In this document: piece by piece, positions 37,901 to 49,900 of the stretch | Numbering within the stretch: position 1 is the first letter of the stretch | How the letters are laid out: every line of letters starts with the position of its first letter | Origin: Gordionus sp. m RMFG-2023 | Lineage: Eukaryota > Nematomorpha > Gordioida > Chordodea > Parachordodidae | Assembly (NCBI RefSeq): GCF_954871325.1 | Contig: NC_088775.1 | Coordinates: forward strand, 54,537,561 to 54,601,560 | Direction: 5' to 3' | DNA: 64,000 nt | The notes under the pieces: generated by a model | Databases searched by the model: none | What the model was told of the DNA's origin: nothing | Seen by the model: the letters and a program-made list of their open reading frames with translations, nothing else | Program-made: the position numbers and the translations under genes

Positions 37901-40900
37901 AAGAAGCTTGTATTATAAATTACATTAAAATTCATGTGATGCTATAGCATCAACATCTTCATGGGATATAATTGACATATCATCTTTATCACTTGATATT
38001 GATAAATCGGAATCTGAACTCTTTTGATGATATCCCGAACATGATGTATTTGTGTTCCTTTAAATGCATGTTATGCCTGATTGATATTTATTTTTCGACA
38101 CTCATCTTTATTCCATTTCTCGTTTTTGAATGAATTTTTCTAAATGCTGACCAGACTCTTTCGGGTGGTATCGAAATACATCTTACTGCCACTTGACAAA
38201 GTTAATTTATACACCACCCTTTCCACCATATGAGGGGTTTGGTATGGATTGAGCTCTCCCATAATAGAAACCTTGTTTTGAACAATATTTTGCTAAATTA
38301 CCCCTAATTTTTCTAATATTTAATTTGGCTTGAAATAATATTTATTAAATTTAAAGCTACTGTTAATTTCACACGATAATATCTAGGATCCAGAAGATTT
38401 GTTGCATATTGATAGATATTCTCGGCAACAAAATTTCTTTCATTTATTAATATACATCTTAACACTTTTCAAATCATTTTGTTGATGAATTATCTTTTAT
38501 ATCCCAAAATATTTCTGGTACGTCGGATAAGTGTTGTTAAACGGCTCGTTTTGAGCCGATTTTAAAAAGTCTAACTCACTACTTCATCCAGACAAATATT
38601 ACCCAAGCCTAAAGATTTTGCTCATAGAAGGAACAAAGATCCAGACATATATTATCGAAATCTTGAAGCTTAGGCAATATTTATATGGCTAAAATATTGA
38701 GTTAGCCGTTTTTAAAAATTGGCTCACAACACTACGTCGGATAATACCGCTGTATCCGATTTTCAATTATAATTTTGTTATAAATAAATTCCAAAAAAGT
38801 CAGTAACTGATTCTAATTTATCCCAGTATCCTTCCATGTCCAATATAATACGCCTTTTTGTTTGTTTATAAATAAACTTGAAATTATTTCTTGCAAAACT
38901 TCCTTATTTTTCACAACACTTTGCAACATTATAACAAAACCTCCCCATCTTGTCGGACTTTTTAATGAATATTTATATACTTCCAATTAGTGTTGCGTAA
39001 TCGGCTAAAAACTACGCCTAAGCCTATTAGGCTAAGCCTAATTAGGTAAGCCTAAAAATGGCTAAGCCTAATTAGGTAAGCCTAGACATGTGCGCCGCCG
39101 GTCAAATGCGCCGCCGCCGATGATTTTGACCACGCCGACGCCGCGCGCCAAAAAATTGTCGGCGCTCAACAAGCCGCCGCCGATGTAAAAATTCGGCGGC
39201 GTGATACATATTTTTTATTATTTATTTTATATATTATTTATGAATATAAGAAAAATATTAAATATTTTTTGAATTATTAAAAAATGCGATTTTATTTTTT
39301 AAAATTAATAAATATTATTTGCTATAAATTTGATTTGTAACAATCCTTATTCGCTCACTTTGGGCAGGTTTATGACCAACGTGCTAGATAAAATAAGATT
39401 AGGACATTAACTTTGAAAAGGTAAATCTATATTTTATTCTTTTAATTTGATTCAAATAATTTACAACTCTTTATAAAATTTATTTTTTATCATAATAGAA
39501 ATTTTATTAAATGATTTTTATTTTGTTGCCATTATAACATATATAAAAATACCAGGACTAAAACAATTATAATGGATGCAGCATTGCAATACCCTGTAAC
39601 AAAATATAGTATATCCTTGCAAGCAAAACCTTCTTTTGCATGGAAACATTTTGGATCCTTAATATTAAAAACTGACACAAATAATAAGAGAACCAGTGTT
39701 GCTACAGATAAAGTCTTTTGTAATATATGCTTGCAAATAGCACTTGATAAAGATGGTGAGGATGAAAATAATTCTTCATTTTCAGAGTAAATTTTTTGAT
39801 TATTTTATAAATATTAGTAAATTTTTTAATTAGTTATCCAATCAAATCTTTTTCAAAAAATATCAGCACATCAAATATAATAAAACATTTACTTGACAAA
39901 CATGATTTATCATGTAAAGAAGAAATATCTAAACAAAATTTAAAGTTATTTTTCAAACCCATTGTAAAAGATACAATTGACCCTATAAAAGATAAAAAAT
40001 GGATTCTGGTAAGGAATTACGTTCTCATGTGTTGCAAGGATTTAATGCCATTCACTGGAATGCAAGATTTTCTAAAGGTTATTTGTAAAATCATTATAAT
40101 TTTTTATAGGGCAATCTTAATTTTTATTTGTTAATATATTTAATTATTTTATAACATCCCACATTTAGAATTTTTTATGGCATAATATTTTATTATTAAC
40201 TTTTTATTATGAAGAAATATGGCATTATTTCAGATGCCAAAGAATTACCTGGCAGAACTACACTTAGCCGGAGTGGATTAGATGATGTTTATTTATCAAT
40301 GAAAGCCTACATATGCCAACAAATTAATGTAGGTCCTAAATTTTGTGCTATAACTTTTGATATGTGGACAGACAAATATAGACGGCGAAATTATATCACC
40401 TTTACTTTTCACGAAATAGATAATAATTTTAATATTGTATTTTATACATTGGCGACACATCATGTCACCCAAAAACATACCGCTGAAACTATTCTTTCCG
40501 AAATAGAAAAAGTTGAAAATGAATTTGATTTAGGGTCCAAGAAAATTCAAATGGTTACGGATGCAGGACCCAATGTAAAGAAAAGTGTTCGTCTAGGAGA
40601 ATATGACCATCATTTATGTTTGGGGTATGGATTACATAATCTAGTGACAGTCGATGGAATAAAAAAAGTTAATAAAATTGAAAATCTCATTAAAAAAGTT
40701 AGAGAAGTTATAGTTGCCTTAAGATTCAAAACAGCGGATTTTGAAAATATAAACGATATAGAAAATAGAAAATGCTTTGAATCGATATTCATATACATCG
40801 GATATTTTAGATTTGGATGATAATGATCCTTTTTATGAAGATCGTTTGGGGTATGATGATGATAGTGAAAATCAAAAATCATATGAAAAAAAACATAAAA

Positions 40901-43900
40901 CCTTAAAATTAAATGTGCCTACACGTTGGCATAGTATTTTAATAATGCTGGAAAGTGTGACTGGCAATAATAAAAATCCTATAAATATTCTATTAAATAG
41001 AATGGAGAAACCGGATCTCAAATTATTTAACTCCGATTGGGACTTGGTGTATGAACTTAAATTTTCTTAAAACCTTCAAACAAACTGTTGAATTTTTATC
41101 TGACCAAAAAGGAGTTACTATAAATTTAGCCTTATTATTTCGTAGTGAAATTAAAAATCATTTAATTGTAAAAGAAAATGATAGTCCACCCATAGCATCC
41201 CTTAAACAAAATATGCTTACTAAATTTAATCATAGATTTTCAATAACCGATCTTCAGGTAGTATTTTAAAATACATAAATTATTTTTTATACATTATTCT
41301 TTCTTTTATTTCTTTACTTAGGTGTTAGGAGCACTTTTGGATCATCGTTTTCAATAAATAAACATAGTAAATGAATATTTAAAGGAAAAAAATATTACTC
41401 CGGTTGAATTTTTATGTCAACACGCTACCTCTCTACGGTCTTACACGGACGAATTAAACGAATGTAAAACGACGGAAGTTGCTTCAAAACTCGATTATCT
41501 TAAGTCATTGGCTACGAAGCATTCATCTATTCAAAACAATAACCTGGAACAACAACACTATTTAATTAGTTTAGAAAAAGAGTGTTATTCATTATTATCG
41601 CCTTATAATTTGGAGATAAAAGATGTCTTAGATTTTGGAAGATAAGAGCATTGGATCTTCCTAAACTTTCAATATTAGCTAGAAAAGTCATGTGCGTTCC
41701 AGCTACAAGCACACCCAGCTAGCGTGTATTTTCTATAGCTGGGCTCACTCTGAACTCTAAAAGATCATTATTATGTCCTTTAAATCTTAATAAAATATAT
41801 TCATGATAATTATAACTTAATAAAATCATTAAATTATAGTTATAAACATAATAAAGTATAAATTTTATTTTAAAAGTGTTTCCAATGAATTTATAAATTT
41901 ACTTAAAAAAATTTAAGTTAGAAAAATATTTGACACCGCCGCGCCGCCGCCGATTTTTGTGGCGGCGTCTAAACCGATTCGCCGCCGCCAGCCGAACATT
42001 TTAAAAAAAGAAATTCCGCCGCCGAAAATGCTGTCGGCGCACATGTCTAGGTAAGCCTAAATATCGGCTAAGCCTAATTAGGTTAAGCCTAAAAATCGTC
42101 TAACTAATATAAATCGGCAAATAATAAATTAGTCAAAATTCTGCATCGATGTTAGTTAATTATTTTATTTATTTTAGTAAAATAATTTATTTTATTTATA
42201 TTTAATGTAAATATTTTATTATTATCAACAAATAAACATGATATGATTTAATATTTTTTATTTATATATTATATTTTAAAATGAAAATAAATTTATTTAT
42301 TTGACGTTTTTTTAATAAAAAAAATAATATGCTGCTATATTGTAAAAATATAATATTCTTTTTAATATAATTTATTAGTGATTTTCACAATCTTCTTTGT
42401 AAATACATCTTTTATTGAGGAATTATATTGTAAATTTTATTAGATAAATAAACAATCTTTTAGGTGAAATCTTTTATAATTTTTTTTATCATTTTTTTAA
42501 AATTATCTATTTTTTATTAAATGAGGTGGATTTTATGAAACTTTTTTGATGTTATTTTATATGAACTTTTTAAGGATAATATTTTAATGTGATAATTGTC
42601 ATAATCGTTATTTTATAAGTTTTTTGAATTTTTTTTAAGAAAATATGTTAAAATAAGTATTAATAACATGTGTAAATATAAATTTAGTGAAGATGTACCA
42701 ATAAAAAGTGACAATTGTCATAATCGTTATTTTTAAAGTTTTTTGACGACAATATGTTAAAATAAGTATTAATAACATGTTTAAATAAAATAGTGAAGAT
42801 GTACCATAGAAGATTGACAATTGTCATAATCGTTATTTTATAAGTTTTTTGAAGAAAATATGTTAAAATAAGTATTAATAAGATGTTTAAATAAAAATTT
42901 AGTGAAGATGTACCATAGAAAAATGACAATTGTCAATCGTTATTTTATAAATTTTTTGAATTTTTTTGAAGAAAATATGTTAAAATAAATATTGATAACA
43001 TGTTAAAATAAAATTTAGTGAAGATGTACCATAGAAAATTGACAATTGTCATAACCGTTATTTTTAAAGTTTTTTGAATTTTTTTGACGAAAATATGTTA
43101 AAATTAGTATTAATAACATGTGTAAATATAAATTTAGTGAAGATATACCAATGAAAAGTGACAATTGTCATAACGTTATTTTTAAAGTTTTTTGAATTTT
43201 TTTGACGATAATATGTTAAAATAAATATTAATAACATGTGTAAATATAAATTTAGTGAAGATGTACCAATGAAAAGTGACAATTGTCATAATCGTTATTT
43301 TTAAAGATTTTTGAATTTTTTTGAAGATAATATGTTAAAATAAGTATTAATAACATGTTTAAATAAAATTTAGTGAAGATGTACCGTTGAAAAGTGACAA
43401 TTGTCATAATCGTTATTTTTAAAGTTTTTTGAATTTTATTGACAAAAATATTTAAAAAACAGTATTGATAACATGTTTAAATAAAAATTTAGTGAAGATG
43501 TACTCTAGATAAGCGACAATTGTCATAATCGTTATTTTTAAAGTTTTTTGATTTTTGTTGACGAAGATGTTAAAATGAGTAATAATGACATGTTTAAATA
43601 AAAATTTAGTGAAGATGTACCATAGAAAAGTGACAATTGTCATAATCGTTATTTTTAAAGATTTTTGAATTTTTTTGAAGAAAATATAAAACATGTTTAA
43701 ATAAAATTTAGTGAAGATGTACCGTTGAAAAGTGACAATTGTCATAATCGTTATTTTTAAAGTTTTTTGAATTTTATTGACAAAAATATTTAAAAAACAG
43801 TATTGATAACATGTTTAAATAAAAATTTAGTGAAGATGTACTCTAGATAAGCGACAATTGTCATAATCGTTATTTTTAAAGTTTTTTGATTTTTGTTGAC

Positions 43901-46900
43901 GTAGATGTTAAAATGAATAAAATGACATGTTTAAATAAAAATTTAGTGAAGATGTACCATAGAAAAGTGACAATTGTCATAATCGTTATTTTTAAAATTT
44001 CTTAGATATAAATGGGTAAAAATATAGATTGTAAATAAAATTGCCTGAGTATGTGCCATAGAAAAAACATATGGTAATAATAGATTCTTCCCCAAAAACA
44101 GGAGCAAATTGGCATTTTATTACATCCGTTCATCGGGTCAGAAATTAATATGCAAAATTTATATCATAATATCTAATCCTAAGTTAGAAATTATTATTTT
44201 TTTTCCAATTTTAAATAGACAATCTTGTTTAAAATTTGGGTAAATTTTTTTTCTATTTTAAAATCAATATCGATGCAAATTAACTATTTTCGTCAACAAA
44301 AATAAAAAAACATTAAAAATAACGATTTAACAATTGTCGCTTATCTAGAGTACATCTTCACTAAATTTTTATTTAAATCAATACTTTTAAAATATTTTTG
44401 TCAATAAAATTCAATAAACCATAAAAATAACGATTATGACAATTGTCACTTTTCTACGGTACATCTTCACTAAATTTTATTTAAACATGTTATTGTTGTA
44501 GCTGTTGAAAAAAAGAAGAAATAAATTTAATATAATACATCAAATGTCAGTTATTTTCTGACAGGGGAATAAGTTTTTCCTTGTGGATAGAGGAAAAACG
44601 AAATTATGACATGGGTTGTTTTTAAAAAGTTTCTTTGTTTGCTATTTAGAGTGAAAATATTGGATGAAGACGGGATTGATTGGGGAAGATTTATATGTTA
44701 TATATATACATGAATAAAGTGGAATTGTAATAATGTTTATTATATTTATTTAATATTATTAGAAAGGATTATTTTGTATTGATAAGTTATATTTTGTGAG
44801 GGAAGGGTTGAGAGTAAAGGGCATTTTTTTTTCATTAATGTTGACCGTATTCCCTGGATAAGAACCTGGAGATTCAAGAGTTATTCGTTATAAAAATGTA
44901 AGAACCATTTTTTTTCATATAATTTTGAATTTTACTGTGAAACCACAACGCAAGTACTAAAAACTATACAGGGGTAAGTGAGATTAAGAGGTGAGTTTAA
45001 GGGTTTCTATAATTTTGTTTTAAATATTTAGCTTACAAAGCCTAAGATAGAAAGTATGTAATGAGTATTAGGCAGGAATATGAAAATAAGATCAGGAATT
45101 TAAGCAGTGATATTTGTTATATTATATGTCTAGATGTATATTGTACATCCAATTTTGACAGTAGATATGGTCTTATTATTTGATACGCCTTAAGACTCAT
45201 TGAATGGTGTTATAGGTATTCCGTCATAGGAAGATAAGACCTCAAGATCAGCAGGACAGAAAGGATTGCTAAATATTTAAATATTTGAAATTTTGAAAAT
45301 ATATTTAGAAATGGACTTTTGTAATAAAGTGTTATATAATTATGCATTTTGGGTTTTTAAAGGGATGGACATGTGTGGGATAATTTATTATTAATATTAA
45401 TATATTATATATGTAATTCAGTTTCAATTAAGGTTGATATGTTATTAAGGGATCTATTGAGGGTGAGTTAATGTTGTTTATTTTGAAGTAATTAACCATT
45501 TTTATGAAATAAGGTGTAATGTGAATTACACATATGATATATTTAATTATGAATGATAATTTAAAGAAATTGAAGTATGATGAAGTCAGAATAATATCTA
45601 TAATGTTAGATGTTGATAGTTATTTTGATTTAGTGTCAGCATTTGATATATATATAAATTGGGTAGGGATTTATATGATATATTAGATGATGTGTAATAT
45701 TTTTTTTAAAAAATTATGAAATCTCTATATTTAATATATATATAATTTTTTATAAATTATATAATTTTATAAAAGGTTTTATTTGCAATTATTATATTAT
45801 TTTTATGGTGTGCTATGATGTGAAGGGAAAATATTTTTACAGATTTAAAGGAATTGTAGTATGATGAAGTCAGAATAATATCTATAATGTTAGATGTTGA
45901 TAGTTATTTTGATTTAGTGTCTGCATTTGATATATATATAAATTGGGTAGGGATTTATATGATATATTAGATGATGTGTAATATATTTTTTTAAAAATTA
46001 TGAAATCTCTATATTTAATATATATATTTTTTTTTTAAATTATAAAATTTTATAAAAGGTTTTATTTGCAATTATTATATTATTTTTATGGTATGCAATG
46101 ATGTGAAGGGAAAATATTTTTACAGATAAGGTCAACCCATGTTGATGGGTATGCCTTGAGGTGGGAATATTGTTTAGTTTGCATACTGGAGAAAGTTTTT
46201 TTTGTGTAAATTTTTTTTTGTAAATTTATGCTGCATATTACATTTTTTTTATCTTTGTAATAGTTTTATAGCACAGCACATTTTACTATTTATTTTATGA
46301 ACATTTTTTTTAAAGAAAAGACTCAAATTATTTTATATTGTGAAGATATATTAAAAATTCTTTACATATATACCATATAGCCCATTATATTCTCAATTTT
46401 TGTTACTTTGCATTCTACATTTTTGTGAATGTGCTAATTGTGATGGCAGAGTTAGGTAGAAATGGTATATTTTTCTTAGGATACTGAGTAATTCCTAGAT
46501 GGAAAATATTGTATTTTCTACATATTATATATTTTTCCTCCCTATAAAATATTAAATATATTTCTATACATATGTCTTGTAATTTTATTTAAAATCTTTG
46601 TTCGGCAAATTTTCACAATTATTTTTAATACCTAAAAATGGATTTTTATATCTATTTTAGGAGATATTTATAAAAATGTAGCTTTGATTTTGTTTACATG
46701 ACAGAAGGACAATTACATGTGTTGAAATTGCATTTCACACATAGACCATGTGTTCACATTACAGTATTATATGTAAAATCATTATTTCCTAATTACCTTT
46801 CCCAAATGTCTTAAAATGAATGAATTATTATGTTTTGCTGATATTACATTGTCCATATTAATGTTCCATGGATTATAAATGCAGATATTCCAATGTACAT

Positions 46901-49900
46901 GTCATTATTGATAATATGTGTTTCTGCGATTATATATTGAAATGTATCGGAGATATTATATTATAAATCATCATAAGGGAAGACGATTCGATAAATTCCC
47001 TGAACGTCTTCAAGGCATACCGATACAATTCAAAGGGACGATTCGATATAATACCACCACAGAGAGAGGGACGCTGGGCTTGTGAAGGGTGGGCGTGTTG
47101 TAGCTGTTGAAAAAAAAAGAAATATATTTTCTGACAGGAAAATTGATTTTCCTGGTGGATGGAAGGAAAACGAAATTAACACATGGGTTGTTTGGAAAAG
47201 TTTCTTTGTTTGCTATTTGGAGTGAAGATGTTGGATGAAGACGGGATTGATTGGGGAAGATTTAATATGTTTATATGTTATATATATACATGAATAAAGT
47301 AGAATTGTAGTAATGTTTATTATATTTATTTAATATTGTTAGAAAGGATTATTTTGGATTGATAAGTTATATTTTTGAGAGTAAAGGGTTGAGAGTAAAG
47401 AGTTTTTTTATTTTTTTTCATTAGTTATCAATACTTATTTTAACATATTTTCGTCAAAAAACTTTAAAAATAACGATTATAACAATTGTCACTTTTCATT
47501 GGTACATCTTCACTAAATTTATATTTACACATGTTATTTTAACATATTTTCTTCAAAAAACTTATAAAACAACGATTATGACAATTGTCAATTTTCTATG
47601 GTACATCTTCACTAAATTTTTATTTAAACATGTTATTAATACTTATTTTAATATATTGTCAAAAAAATTTAAAAAACTTTAAAAATAACGATTATGACAA
47701 TTGTCACTTTTCATTGGTACATCTTCACTAAATATATATTTACACATGTTATTAATACTTATTTTAACATATTTTCTTCAAAAAAATTCAAAAAATAACG
47801 ATTATGACAATTGTCACATTAAAATATTATCCTTAAAAAGATCATATAAAATATCATCAAAAAAGTTTCATAAAATCCACCTCATTTAATAAAAAATAGA
47901 TAATTCTATAAAATTTATAAAAAAAATTATAAAAGATTTTACCTAAAAGATTGTTTATTTATCTAATAAAATTTACAATATAATTCCTCAATAAAAGATG
48001 TATTTACAAAGAAGATTGTGAAAATCACTAATAAATTATATTAAAAAGAATATTACATTTTTACAATGCAGCATATTATTTATTTTATTAAAAACCGTCA
48101 AATAAATAAATTTATTTTCATTTCAAAATATAATTATATAAATAAAAAATATTAAATCATATCATTTTTATTTGTTGATAATAATAAAATATTTACATTA
48201 AATATAAATAAAAATTATTTTACTAAAATAAATAAATCAGAATTTCGACTAATTTAATTTTAGGCTTAGTTAGACGATTTTTAGGCTTCACTAATTAGGC
48301 TTAGCCGATTTTTAGGCTTTAGCTAATTAGGCTTAACCGTTTTTTTCACCTAAAATCTCGGCAGCCGTTTTGTAGTCGGCTAAAATTAGCCGATTTACAA
48401 CACTACTTCCAATATTTGCCTTTCTTTAAAAGTTGCCAATAAAATACCATTAAATTATATATATTTAATTATTTGTTTGTTTTATGATGATCTTTTCAAT
48501 AAAACGTATTTGGCATAAATCTTTAATAAGCAGAAGCCATGTGCAGCACATCCAAAGCATTCAATACAGTGACGAGGCGTCAAGTTTACTACTAGGGAAG
48601 CAATCAAAAATTTATTTTATTTATTAGTCAAACCATAATTAAGATTTATAAATAAACGGAATTCGTCTTTGTTTTTGAGTAAATGATCAAGTACTGAATT
48701 ATAAAAGTTATTACTAGATTTTAAATTTTTCAATAATTTTTTTTCAATAGAAATCAAAGCTAGATTCGATAATCGATTTTGACTCATTCTGTTTCTACAA
48801 TAAGATTTGATTATTTTTAAATATGAAAACCCCCGTTCTGCACTTGCTGTTGTTGCAGCCAAAGTTAAAATGAATTTGCATAATTTAAAAACACGGAATG
48901 CGAGCTGCTGAACTCCAAGAAAACATATAGAATTGATTAAAATATTTCTCTATTTGATTTAACTTTCGAATTATGCTGTTCGATTGAAATTTTGCGCATC
49001 GAATCTATCATATTTTCAATACTAATTTCGCCAAATGTTTTTAATTGAATCATCGACTGCAAATGAGCTGTTGATTCTTTATGTCGTTTAACTGCCTTTG
49101 AAAAATTATTCATATCCGAAAATCCTCTATCATTCCAAACATATTTTTCCTTTGGGAATAATAAGCATGACCCACAATATAGAGAATTAGAAAATTCACT
49201 ACAGTGAGCCATTCATATTTATCATATTTATCGATACAAAAATTACGAATGCAAGATTTTATTTCTTTTTTTAAATTTCTTAAAATTGGCTTTGGTCTTC
49301 CTTTTTCAATAATTAATTTTTTGGTATCAAAATTTCTTGAGCTAAATGATAATATTAATAAATTTTCAATAATACAATTACAATTATTAAACATTAATTT
49401 AAAGAGAAAAAAATTTTTTTAAAAAAAGTAAGAAAAAAAATTTAATATAAAAAACTTATTTTTCTTTTATACAAGAATAAGCAATTTTTTATTTTCTTAC
49501 CCAATGCTTATTTTTTAATCGTAAAATTAAACAATATCATAACATGATTTTCTATTTATTAAAAAATAAGCAATATTAGATTTGCTTCCCTCTTGTATAT
49601 TTTTTTTTAACGTAATAAAAAAATTACACCAAAAAAATATCGTATGAATCATGATTTATTAGTATATTTATTATAGGAAAATAAGCAATATTAAATTTGC
49701 TTCCATCATTTTTTAACATAGTAAATATAATAGTAAACTTTTTACGTAGTAAAAATAATAGTAAATTTTTTAACGTAAATTTTTTATCGTAGTAAAATAT
49801 TATAAATCTTTTTAACGTTAGAAAAAATATATTAATTATTTTAAGGAAGTAATTTTATTTTTTTTTTAGCATAGTATAAAGATTATATTAAGTTTATCTA

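Larger units (their letters stand above)
38988..48405. mobile_element. Large hAT-like inverted-repeat element carrying satellite arrays
   Basis: 9.4 kb with two younger insertions; about 3.5 kb of its own sequence. Ends TAGTGTTGCGTAATCGG and (inverted) TAGTGTTGTAAATCGG, with the perfect 8-bp duplication CTTCCAAT at 38980-38987 and 48406-48413. Long inverted arms of about 600 bp follow the ends, with repeated AAGCCTAATTAGG units first. Inside the arms lie satellite monomers, about 13 in plus orientation (42590-43990) and about 6 in minus orientation (44320-44488 and 47429-47825), around a short unique centre (44030-44320). No transposase of its own was recognised, so it must be moved in trans. 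Nested inside are a complete hAT (39083-42049) and an LTR element (44494-47423). Confidence 0.92.

Noticed and set aside
42635-43745. Repeated open stretches on the minus strand (FYGTSSLN..., TIVTFxWYIFTK) of 60-97 codons
   Set aside because: They are translations of the satellite monomer. The frame is open because the repeat lacks stops in that phase; there is no sign of selection on a protein.
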